From: Acytostelium subglobosum LB1
Lineage: Eukaryota > Evosea > Eumycetozoa > Acytosteliales > Acytosteliaceae
Assembly (NCBI RefSeq): GCF_000787575.1
Contig: NW_012236522.1
Location: forward strand, 62,001 to 126,000
DNA length: 64,000 nt
Direction: 5' to 3'
Shown piece after piece: positions 34,445 through 45,092 of this stretch. The position numbers were made by a program, and so were the translations under genes. Position 1 is the stretch's first letter, and each line of letters begins with the position of its first letter. The notes under the pieces were generated by a model that saw only the letters and a program-made list of their open reading frames with translations, searched no databases and was not told where the DNA came from.

Positions 34445-35074
34445 TCAGAGCAGTGTGCATGTTGAAGTCTTTGTGCGGTTAATTCTCACTTGACGGACTG
34501 CCTCTTCAAGGACGGACTCAATCGCCTTGCTCGAGAGGTTGGCTGCTTGGAGATACTTGATGGCTTGGATGTGCTGTAACTCCTTGCTGATGAGGTCCTG
34601 TGCATCCTTATCGATTGGACGCCTATCGATAAAATAACCAGTATGGGATCTCGCAAACTGCTGGTAGTCTCGGCTGTCTTCAGTCAATCCAACCATCAAT
34701 CTTGGTGTCAACTTGGATCCACCGTGCTCACCGATATGGTGGACATTCTTTAATTAATTGATTGGGTGGGTCGGTCAATATGATGTGTAGTGAGGCACAT
34801 CGCACGGGATACTCACCGATGATATTTGAGTAAGAGTAATGAGGTAGTGAGGATTGCAACAGACCAAGTGGATGTCGGTTCCTGGGTAGATGACCTCCTC
34901 CCAGAGCTTGTAGTTGTATTCATCGATGACAGTGGCGTCAACATAGGAGATGGTACATGGGAGGTTGTCCACTGTCAACTGGATCTTGCACTCCTCTACC
35001 TTCTCCAGCTTCTTCAGAGGGCCTGCTAACCACCCTACGGCCACACACTTGATTGAGTCTTTAGTGATATCCAT
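34445..35074 (-). CDS. 186-residue protein of unknown function, possible OB-like N-terminus
   Basis: Minus strand, two exons: 35074-34817 and 34747-34445, joined over a 69-nt intron whose removal gives ITLTQISS/NVHHIGEHGG in frame. The N-terminal 85 residues alternate hydrophobic strands with charged turns (KCVAVGWLAGPLKKLEKV, CKIQLTVDNLPCTISYVDA, GTDIHLVCCNPHYLITL), the pattern of a small beta-barrel such as an OB fold. The C-terminal 70 residues are helical (DAQDLISKELQHIQAIKYLQ, AIESVLEEAVRQV). It lies 148 bp downstream of the RHS gene on the same strand. The OB reading is inference; no named family is recognised. Confidence 0.7.
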
Positions 35075-35222
35075 TATTTGAATATGTATTTGTTGTTGAG
35101 AAGATGTCTATTTGATAAATGTCCAAAAAATTTTTTCCAAGCTTAATGTGATTGATCATTTGAATGGATTGAATTGGATAGATTTGATTTAATATTTATT
35201 TAATTAATGGAATTGGAAGTTC

Positions 35223-38200
35223 TTATGAGAAGAATCTAATCATGCGACCAAGGTGCGTGATTGAGTTACTCTGTTGCGTGTCGTGTAGATGGACTGAGAT
35301 GTTCTTGATGTTGGCTTGATATCTCACAGAGAGGAGGATCTGCTTACTGGCCTCACCTGAAAGGTATTGAGTTGGAGTAGTATTATTATTTATGGTAGAG
35401 GTCCCCACAAATTGGTACGGTTCCTGGGCCATGGCATTCAAAGAGATGGACCTGAACCTGAACTCAATATTGTCGCCCACCTTGTTGACTGCAAAGCCTC
35501 TGGCCCACGGGAATACATCTGTTCCATCTATGGTAGTTCAATTAATGTCAGTAAATAGAGGTAATATGGGTTTGTTCTATTTGTCATCTTGTCAACTCAC
35601 CAATATTAGGTATGATGTCATGGGCAACTTTGGTATGTATTGTCCCGAGTTCTTCTGGATACACGGTAGCAGCCATATTCTGAATGTACAACTGGTTGTT
35701 GTTCTCCCCAATTCTCAATACTCCAGTAAGTCCAGGACCACTTTGCAATTCGCGTAAATTGTTGATGGCGTTCGGTTCAAGAGTGAACGCTATGTTGCGA
35801 GCAGCCCTGAGTCCACGAGCAATACCAGCTCGAATTCCAATGAGACCAGGAATCAACGCCATTCCAAAGCCAGTGGCGCCAGAGATTCCAAGATCCACAC
35901 TGCTGGCATTCCTGTCCTGGAATTCGGTAATTGCCATGTTTGTAGCGCCATCAATCAAGGCTGCTCCAATAACTGCTACGGCAGCACGAGCAATTGCAAG
36001 TTTGAAACCACTACCAGTGGCGGATGCCACAGCCTTTGATATTAGATTTCCTGTAAATGCACCAGCGCCAGCAGAGAGCAAACCTGCTCCAGCATTGATT
36101 CCAACTTCCATTGCCCAGTCTTTCAAACTCCAATCATTGATGTGAGTCGAGCTGTAGACCACACTGGAAGAGCCGGCGGCGAGCATGAGTTGAGTGATGG
36201 CGACAAAGGCAAGAGGTGTGGATGCACCAGCAGTCACAACTGTCAGAGCAATCGATCCAACTACAGCGATCGATCCATAAACAATGCCCAGAATAGCCTG
36301 CCATGAGACCATTCCAGATGGATCAGAGTTCATGATTGGATTGCCATCGCCGTAACCATAACGATTGAATGTGGTGGCTGAGTCCCTGGTCATGAACCTC
36401 TTGATTGAAGGGTTGTAGTATCTTGAGCGGAGGTAGATGAGACCCGACTCCATGTCAGTGTACTCTCCAGTGTATCTGAATGGATTGTCCGCCAGGGTTA
36501 AGGTGAAGGCAAGCTGGTCAAGTTGTTCAGCTCCATATGGATCAAATTGATAGGATGCCTCGAGTAGATTGGATTCATCGAGGACAATAACAATATCTTT
36601 GTTGTTGCTGATGAGGAACTGAGCGGATGATTGAAGGTCTTCTGGATTGTGGACGATCCTGGAGTATCTTGATGATCCATTCATGAGGTAGGTTGTGTAT
36701 TGGGAGTCCAGAACCTCGTTGACCAAGTTGGGAAGGGCAGCACCATCATAGTAGTATCTTATGGTCCTGCCACCGGTTGACTTTGATGCACGACTTCCAT
36801 CGGCATAGTAGGTGTATGTGACTGGTGGCATGCCTTGGAACTGGTAAGACACCAGTTGGTTGTTGAGATTGTAGGTGAAGGTTGATCCACGCCCATCATC
36901 AGTGAGGTTTCCATTGGTGTCGTAGGTCAGGTTCTTGGTAACACCAGATTGGACGTCCATTGTTTGAATGAGCTTGTTGTCCAAATCGTAGGTGTAGTTG
37001 GTCTCAGTGATGGTCGGTCCCTCAATTGTTTCAGCAATGACATTGTTGGCAGAGTCATATTTATATGAACTGACGGTCTGGACACCAGAAAGATACACCT
37101 TGGTGGCCTTTAGCATCCTGTTCAGATCGTCATACACGTAAGAGACTGTGTAGTTCATTGACTCATCGTTAGGGTAGGCTAATGAAATGAACTCTGTCGA
37201 GACAATATTCCTGGTCACAACATCGTATGTATTCCTCTGACTTGAGACCATGCTAGTGCGATCAGGTGTTGTGTCATAGATTGAGTGTTCCTCCAATGAA
37301 CCAAATCCATCGTAGAGGTATTGATGTTCCTGGCCATTTCCAATAGAGAGTGCCTTGAGCTTGCCACTGTGGACAGGACTGTCATCCTTGGAGAAGTAGG
37401 ACAGAGTGACCAGTTGAGTGGTCGATCCCTGGACTTGGGCTGAGACCAACCTTCCAAAGACATCGTAGGTGTAGATGGTGACCTGACCCATGGCGTCACG
37501 GAACTGAGTGAGTTGGGAGAGGCTCAGGTCATAGGTGTAGCTGATGAAGTTGCCATCTGGATAGGTGATCGATTCAAGTGAGCCATCGAGGAGGTAGGTA
37601 TATGAAATGGCGCCCTGACTGATGCCATTCAAGAATGTCTCCACCTTCTGAAGTTTGTAGGATAGAGGATAGTATGTCATCCTCTTCTCAAATAGATTGA
37701 GAGCGGCATCAATGTATGAATATGATGTCAGCATCTTGTTTGCATTGTATGTCGAATTGAACACTGTTCCATCATATGTCTGTAGAGTCAGAGGTTGTCC
37801 AACACTGTTGTACGTGTATCTGTTAATGATGATGATGGTGATGAATTGTATTAGTTGATTGAAAATCACAAAATTTGATTGATTGGTTGATTGGCATTGG
37901 GTACATACTTGATACTTTGTCCAAGTGGATTGGTGTCGGACAAAAGTTGATTGAGTCTATTAAATTCAAAGAGGTCACCTGAACATTGTTGGGATCCAGT
38001 TGAAACACTCTGTTGAATGATATTGCCAAACAAGTCTCTCTGGGATGTGGACACTGAATGTTCATGGGGTCCAGATCTATTCTCATTCATCATGGCAAAG
38101 TCAACACCATACTTGAAGTAGGTGGACAGAAGTGGTGATGAACCTGTTCCAATGGTAGATGAGACAATGTCCTTGGAGGCATTGAAGGTGAACCTTGAGT

Positions 38201-40517
38201 TCAAGGTATCTTCAGAGTTGGACGAATACACCACCACCTTGACCTCTCGATCTGTGGAGGTTGAGGAGGTTGTCGCCACTCCATTGAAAGTCTGGATCTT
38301 GGTCTGATCAATTGGATTGTAGATGGTCTCAATGACATTGTCCAAAGCATCTCTAACTGTTGAGACTTGACCTCGATCGTTGTAGGTGTACTCGGTCCTT
38401 GAGGCCTTTTCAATAATGCCCTCCTCCCACATCACCTGACCTTGTGAGTTGTAGGACTTCTTTGAGAGCACCCGTTCTGTTCCATTGGGTCCAAGGTTGT
38501 CGGCAGTCCTCACTTGCTCACCGAAACCATTGGAGGTGGTGTATAAAGTGTACCCGTTGGCGGCAACTTTGGTAACAATGTTGTTAAAGTCGTCGTAGAT
38601 GCATCGAGTGACAGCGCCAAGTGGGTCTGTGGTGGACCGGATCCTTCCATTGTTGTCGTAGGTGTTTGAAGTGATATTTCCCAATGCATCCACTGTTGAG
38701 GTGACCAATCCAGAACAAGTATCAAACAACTCCTTCGACTCGCGCAACTCGGCATTGATTGTGACGACAGTGAGCACCTTGCCCTCGAGCAGGTACTTGG
38801 TATTGGTGAAGGTTGACTGGAGTTTGTGATCGTTCCCATCTGCCCACTCTGTCTTGGTCTGAAGGACCCTGCCCTTGGTATCATAGGCGTAAGAGGTCTT
38901 CTTGAAAGGTAGGAAGACCCCCTCCTTCACTTGACCATCAGTGCTGGTGGCAATGTTCTTGTTGTCATCGGTGAGAGTGTTCACCGTCCTCCTGAACTCT
39001 GGATTACCATTTCCACCCCAGTAGTCAATCGAGTCCTTCTGAGACACCTGGCCATACATGGTGGTCATGTTAAAGTAGGTTGTCTTGACCTCGCTGACCA
39101 GTATGAACACTCCAGTATCCAGGTCGGTGTCGTATGTACGCACAGCAATGGTGTTGCCATAGACGTCTGTGTCGGTCTCAGACTTGTGCGCTCTGACAAA
39201 GGGGGCATCGACCACCTCATTCACCGCTATTGTGGGGACTTGGTAGTTGGAGGGTAGTTTGTCATACAATGGGAACGACCCATCTGGCTTCTGTCCATTG
39301 AACTTGTAGGTTGTCTTGCTGAGTAGCTTGAGGGTATCTTTGGTAGAGATGTTGGTCTCGATCTCAAGGTGTAGGTTGTTGTAGACATGCTCAGTGAGGA
39401 GATATCCATCATCAACTACAGTGGAGTAGAAGTAGGTGTTGCTTGTGGAGCTGGTGAGCAATGGGTCACCATTGGAACCGGTCAGGTAGAAGTAGGGGAA
39501 TCCAGTGAAGTTGTGACCAGCTCCCTCTGGATCAAAGTTATACCAAGTGGAGCGAGATCCTCCATCAGCATCAATCACTTGCAAAGACTCGACGGCATCC
39601 AAGAAGGAGAGCTTGACCTTTGATGAGTCACCATAGTACTTAATTGAACGGTACTTGACAACAACATTGACTTGGTTGGGTTTAGTTATGATCGAGATGA
39701 GGTTGGTCCTGATGTTTCCACCTTTGTTTGTGAAGCCGGTCTTCAAACCCATCGGGTCAATATAGGTGTCCAACTGTTGAGTGTCGGGGTTGACCTGGAA
39801 TTCAACATTGATCGATCCCAACACTCCACCTTGAGGGTAGGCAATGTAGACGGACTTGGTAACATCGTAGGTGAAGATGGTCTCTTGTCCAAATGAGTCA
39901 ACAATCTTGGTGAGTCTGCTGTTGAATACATTGGCAACGACATCAAAATAGAATTCAACATGATTGCCAAAACGATCATTGATGGACATCAATCGGCCAA
40001 CCTCATCAAAGTACTGGACCACGCCCGTATTGAATGTCAAGATGCTGTAGTAGACCCTGGTCTTGTCAAATGGTAGTGGTTGACCTCTGGACGAACCCTT
40101 GAACACGAGATTGTCCAACTTGTAGTATCTCAATCCAGAGCGGAAGGCAGTGTCAATGTTGTAGGAACCTTGGCCATTCACATACATGCGGGAGCGGTAC
40201 ACATAGCTGAATGGATACACCCATCCCAAAGGTAAACCAAGCATTGATTGTCTCTGCATTACTGCTTGTTGATTGCAGGATATCTTGGGTGTGATCAAAT
40301 CAGTAAACATGCCAGGGATTGGAGGTGGAGTGATTGACACCTCAAGGCTACCAGTACGCGGATCGACGCGATATCCAACAGAATTGCTAAAGCCAAATGC
40401 ATTAGACTCTCCAGTTGGACTGGGTGCCTCTGCTGCTACAGCAGCAGCAGCATCTGTAGATAAAGTCCCAAAACGATCCCTATCAATTAGTTTCTTGTTA
40501 ATTTCAACAGGAGACAT
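35223..40517 (-). CDS. RHS/YD-repeat protein of bacterial type, apparently whole
   Basis: Minus strand, three exons: 40517-37909, 37819-35601 and 35527-35223; 1,710 residues with every junction in phase, and it looks whole. No signal peptide. The N-terminal part (GYRVDPRTGSLEVSITPP, GLPLGWVYPFSYVYRSRMYV) resembles the beta-rich start of bacterial RHS/TcC proteins. Dozens of YD-type repeats follow (TYDNNGRIRSTTDPLGAVTR, YTYDVFGRLVSAQVQ, YTYDLDNKLIQTMD). The RHS core-associated region near residues 1340-1400 (FRYTGEYTDMESGLIYLRSRYY, NPSIKRFMTRD, NPIMNSDPSG) closes the shell. The C-terminal 300 residues differ: hydrophobic Gly/Ala-rich helices (ILGIVYGSIAVVGSIAL, GAGLLSAGAGAFTGNLI), then a polar tail. 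In bacteria such proteins encapsulate a variable C-terminal cargo. Horizontal origin is likely; its role here is unknown. Confidence 0.9.
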
Positions 40518-40899
40518 TATAGCTGTAGGTTGAAGGTTGGAATAGAAAGGAATGGAATGGAATGGAATGGATAATGTCAGTGATCAAATTAAAATAATAA
40601 ATATTTAATTGATGGATTGATTGATTACTTACAAAAATCAGAGTGGAAGATGGAAGATAGTGATTAAGTGAGATTGAGTTTATTATATATATTTTATATT
40701 GTTATTGAGACCTATTGTAGAGGCTGGAGGTATTCTTTGATTCAAAATAATATTATATTATTGTTATGTTTGAATATCAAAGTGTGTATGATCAAGGTAA
40801 TGAATGAATTAATTAAAGAATTATTAAATGAAAGAATTATTCAAATGAATATTATATGTTGATGTTGAGTACTTTGACAATATAATATAAGTATGATAA

Positions 40900-40919
40900 G
40901 TAAGTAAGTACTTACTTAC
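40900..40919. repeat. Perfect 20-bp palindrome of GTAA/TTAC units
   Basis: GTAAGTAAGTACTTACTTAC reads identically on both strands. It sits in the spacer upstream of the RHS gene and could form a cruciform or a dimeric protein-binding site, or be chance expansion of a tetranucleotide repeat. Confidence 0.7.
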
Positions 40920-40993
40920 ATACTGATTAGATGTTTCCTATGATTGGAAATAGACATATGTCTTTTGCCCCGATAATTGTTGCCTGAATGTGA

Positions 40994-40994
40994 N
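40994..40994. other. Undetermined base (N)
   Basis: Single ambiguous base in the spacer upstream of the RHS gene, a sign of draft-quality sequence. Confidence 0.99.
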
Positions 40995-41360
40995 TTTGCC
41001 CAAGAATATAAAAAGTGTAAAGTAACCTGTGACAAAGGGAAATGAGGGATCAAGGCAAGCCCTGTTGCCAGCACATTTGGGGCGACATCAATGATGAGAT
41101 TAATATCTCCCATATCCGAGACATGTCCTTATACTACCGAAGACGGCAAGGACGACTGTTCCCTGCCACCCGTTGGTGAATCACTTCACTTCAGTGAAGC
41201 AGTACTAGGTTACACTACACGATCATTATCTTGCCTCATCCTCCTTCATGATATTCAATCAATGGTGAACATTAACAACAAACATTGATTTATATATAAG
41301 TCATGGCCATGAAATCTTATCTCATTTTAATTCCAATACTACTACTTCAACTTATAAATA

Positions 41361-41953
41361 ATGAAAGTAAATATCTTTATTCTCTGTTTGCTTGTTTCAA
41401 CAGCAATTATCCAAGTCAACTGTGCTGATGGTAAGTACATGCCACTTTGGACAACAAATGATTAAATGATTCAGGATCAATTCAGTTACTAACCAAAGAC
41501 AATTGTGAAGAATTTCCTGATCTAGAAACCCTACAAGAGCCCCCTACTGTTGGCAGGAGCCAAATCTACGTTGGTGGAAGAGGAGGCCAAAGAGTGGATA
41601 CAACCGCAACTGGTGGATTGAACGTCGTCTTCTACGGTGGTAGTTATATTGATGCAGTTGTGATTAATAATGTCAGATATGGAGGCACCGGAGGTAAAGT
41701 GATTGGCTCTGTAATGTTCCCTGAGAATGGCCATATCACCTTGGAAGCCTTTGGTTGCCGTCCAGACAAAGATGGCTCGATCGTCATGAACTACTTCCAA
41801 ATCAGAGTGCCAAACAATGGTAGTCCCAAAATTTTCAGTGTTGGAAACAAGGATGCCTCAGAGTATATTATGGAAACTGACTTGGACGTGACCATCCGTT
41901 CAATTCAGTATGGTAACTTTGTTGATGGCATCCTTTTCGATACATATCCATAA
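41361..41953 (+). CDS. Secreted jacalin-like lectin-domain protein
   Basis: Two exons, 41361-41430 and 41475-41953; 182 residues. Exon 1 encodes a signal peptide (MKVNIFILCLLVSTAIIQVNCADG) and the 44-nt intron is the shortest I accept in the window. The mature part has a Gly-rich beta pattern of the jacalin fold: YVGGRGGQRVDTTATGG, VFYGGSYIDAVVINNVRYGG, a central ITLEAFGCRPDK, MNYFQIRVPN, and TIRSIQYGNFVDGILFDTYP at the end. Jacalin-type domains bind mannose or galactose. In amoebae, secreted proteins of this kind may bind bacterial or matrix glycans; that role is inferred. The tandem Gly-Gly and terminal strand pattern are seen directly; the family call is by pattern. Confidence 0.7.
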
Positions 41954-42112
41954 ACATAAGTTTACCAACTTCCATTGTCAACCATCTCTGAACATTATGT
42001 TTGGGATATTATTTCCAGATTTATTGATTGTGAATAAATGGCTGGAATACTTGATAAACAAATAGAATATATTTTGATTCATTGATCAATTTGGCACTAT
42101 GTCACGGCCTAC

Positions 42113-42306
42113 CATGGTTGCAGGATGTTGCTAATATTATACGAATATGTTTGATCAACTACATATTGGACATACTATCAAGGACAACTTGGAATATACA
42201 ACTTGCTGATAACTATCTCGCATTAGTTCTGAAATCAATGATCAAACTTATTCATCAACATTGTCATCAACTAAAATCCCATATTAATTAAATATCACTT
42301 GATAGT
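42113..42306 (+). pseudogene. Decayed partial copy of the gene at 33116-34316
   Basis: Bases from about 42127 match 33466 onwards with few differences (TTATACGAAT, GTTTGATCAACTACATATTGG, ATCAAGGACAA, CTATCTCGCAT), encoding RICLINYILDILSRT against RIRLINYILDRLSRT. The match then jumps to the sequence near the 3' end of the source gene (ATTCATCAACATTGTCATC, and a final TGATAG against TGGTAG). The central part, including the intron, is missing. It is therefore an internally deleted relic of a duplicated host gene. Confidence 0.7.
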
Positions 42307-42385
42307 CGGGGGATCTTTGCCGCCGATGTCCTTGGAAAGCTACACTTCTTCTGAAGCCCTTCTCACCTTTTGTTTGGATACTTAC

Positions 42386-42572
42386 TTCGATGGATACGAC
42401 TGATTGGCTGCCAGGTAGTCAGAGTGATACCTCTGGAAGCAGGGGTGTGTCTGTCTGCTCATGTACAGGTACTTGGATAGATAGGTTCTCGGGTCATTGA
42501 TGCCACACACTTCGATCCAATCAAGGCCAACACTGTGTGGTAGGGCACTTCCATTTGGGGACTTGCTGAGTC
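42386..42572 (-). pseudogene. Orphan exon or gene relic
   Basis: On the minus strand a frame with good coding composition reads LGLSKSPNGSALPHSVGLDW, then CGINDPRTYLSKYLYMSRQT and HSDYLAANQSYPSK, and ends at a strong donor (GTAAGTATCC). No start codon, upstream exon or downstream exon could be found. It may be a leftover from the rearrangements around the RHS locus. Function unknown. Confidence 0.4.
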
Positions 42573-42946
42573 CCAAACGATAAAATTTTATTCATTTTTA
42601 TTCTTCCTCATCTTGTTCCTTGTGGTCAAAACTGTTTCAAAACACCTCAAAAGAATGTGAACAGGGTGGGGAATCATGCTTCTGAAGCGAAGTTGAACAC
42701 ACACACAAGTAACAAACCCCATTTATGTATATTTGCAACATTATACATAATTAAATCGAATAGAATAAAAATTTATTCAAGTTGATAATACGAAGGATGG
42801 TTTGTTTAAACCAAGTTGGGTGTCTTCAACTTCACTCCACATTCATAATCACTCTCTCACTCACTTCACTAAACATACACACACACACACACACACATCA
42901 CACTTATACAGTTATCTATATAACATAAAATAATATATAATATAAA

Positions 42947-44636
42947 ATGACTTCGTTTAATGAATATCCATTCCTTAAGGAGCTCGGTCTGCAGGAGGAG
43001 AACCTCGGTCTATACAACGGAAAGTGGGGTGGAAGTGGAGACATTGTCAAGTGTGTCAACCCATCCAATGGCAAGGTTATTGCCCATGTCAAGGGTGTAT
43101 GTATCTCCGATAGTGATTGATTGATCATCATTGGATGATTGATTGAATGATTGAATTAGATTAGATTGCTAACTTACTTCATACATTAATAGGCCACCAC
43201 TGCAGAGTATGAGGAGACCATCCAAGCTATGTTGGCTGCCAAGACCAAGTGGCAATTGGTAAGTCACAACCAATACAACGACGTCGTTTGAAGTGATAGA
43301 AATACTAATGATGATGACTATTTAGACCCCAGCACCAAAGAGAGGAGAGATCGTTAGATTGATTGGAGAGGCCCTTAGAGCCAAGATTACACCATTGGCC
43401 AAGTTGATCTCTTTGGAGATGGGCAAGATCTTTATTGAGGCAAAGGGTGAGGTCCAGGAGTTCATTGATATCTGTGACTTTGCCACCGGTCTCAGCAGAA
43501 CCATCAACGGTCAGGTACTCCCATCAGAGCGTCCAGGCCACATGCTGCTCGAGTGCTGGAACCCATTGGGTCTGGTCGGTATCATCACCGCCTTCAACTT
43601 CCCATGCGCCGTGCTCGGCTGGAACGCCGCTATCTCTATGATCTGTGGTAACGTTCAGCTGTGGAAGGGTGCCTCCACCACATCGCTCATCACCGTCGCC
43701 GTCACCAAGATCATCGCCGAGGTCCTCGAGAAGAACGGATTCGACGGTGCCATCTGCTCCACCATCATCGGCTCTGGCCGTACCGTCGGTGAGCAAATGA
43801 TCCAAGACAAGCGTTTCGGTCTGATTTCCTTCACTGGCAGCACAGAGATTGGCAAGAGAATCAGCTCAGTCGTCCACGGCTACTTTGGCCGCACCATCCT
43901 CGAGCTCGGTGGCAACAACGCCATCATCGTCGCTGAGGACGCCAACGTCGACCTCGCCGTCCGCGCCTGTGTGTTTGCCGCCGTCGGAACCACCGGACAG
44001 AGATGCACCAGTCTCCGAAGACTGTTCATCCACGAGTCCCTGTACGACACCGTCATCGAGAGACTCAAGAAGGCATACTCCACAGTCAAGATTGGCGACC
44101 CACTCGTCGATGGTACCCTGGTCGGCCCACTCCACACTCAGTCCGCCGTCAAGGAGTACACTGAGGGTCTGGAGGAGATCAAGAAGCAGGGCGGTAAGGT
44201 TATCGTCGGAGGCAAGAAGATCGAGAAGGAGGGCAACTTTGTCGAGCCAACCATCGTCGAGATCAACCACGACGCACCAATCGTCAAGACTGAGCTGTTC
44301 GTCCCAATCCTTTACGCCATGAAGTTCAAGTGTCTCGATGACGCCATGGCCTGGAACAACGAGGTTCCACAAGGACTCAGCAGCTCGCTGTTCACCAACA
44401 ACCAGATGAGCATCTTCAAGTGGCTCGGACCAACCGGCTCTGACTGTGGTATTGTCAACGTGAACGTTGCCACCAACGGTGCCGAGATTGGAGGTGCCTT
44501 TGGAGGAGAGAAGGAGACTGGAGGTGGTCGCGAGTCTGGTTCCGACTCATGGAAGCAGTACATGCGTCGCAGCACCTGCACCATCAACTACTCTACCAGC
44601 ATGCCACTGTCCCAGGGTATCAACTTTGATGCTTAA
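42947..44636 (+). CDS. Aldehyde dehydrogenase, ALDH7A1 (antiquitin) type
   Basis: Three exons: 42947-43096, 43193-43258 and 43326-44636; 508 residues. The start ([19 protein letters not shown]) and the cofactor and substrate regions are those of antiquitin: [40 protein letters not shown] with the general base Glu at about 265, and [16 protein letters not shown] with catalytic Cys at about 299, then [26 protein letters not shown]. The family oxidises alpha-aminoadipic semialdehyde in lysine breakdown and protects against aldehydes and osmotic stress. Strong C-ending codon bias suggests high expression. The start codon follows CA and TA repeats. Confidence 0.95.
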
Positions 44637-45092
44637 GTCCCTACATCCCATCAAATGTTCAAAAATCAAAATCATTATAAATAATAATAATTCCCAACAT
44701 ATCTATAATTTATCTCTATTATCTCTATCTCTTTTGTTTGACATCCTATGATTGCAGGAACAAATAACACAACACTTACACGTATTCGTGTCGGTTATGA
44801 TAACAACGTGGTTAGTGTTTGAATGATGTTGATGACATTGGGTGCTTAGCCTCTGAAAATCTGTTTTTTGAATCATTTTGGACTGTTTTGCATCAGGTCT
44901 TCAAGTAAATTGGAGTGATCTACTTGGACCACTCCTATCCTGTTTGTTTCAATTTATTAATAACCTCACAGTGTTTAGACGACAGTGACTACCAATACCC
45001 ATTATAACATTACATTACCATTATCTTACCCTTACTAACATTACAACTAGGTATTATACCACCTTGATCAATCAATCAATCAACCTTAGACC
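44637..45092. other. Intergenic region
   Basis: About 455 bp between two plus-strand genes. AT-rich, with short AAT runs after the ALDH stop and ATCA repeats just before the next start. Nothing else recognised. Confidence 0.5.

Larger units (their letters stand above)
40518..41360. other. Intergenic region with a palindrome and an N
   Basis: About 840 bp between two divergently transcribed genes. It includes a GGAAT repeat (about 40541-40570), possible 5' leader splice signals of the RHS gene (GTAAG on the minus strand near 40630), a perfect 20-bp palindrome at 40900-40919, an ambiguous base at 40994, and a GC-richer block (about 41040-41200) with a TTCACT/AGTGAA hairpin. No gene recognised. 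Confidence 0.5.
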
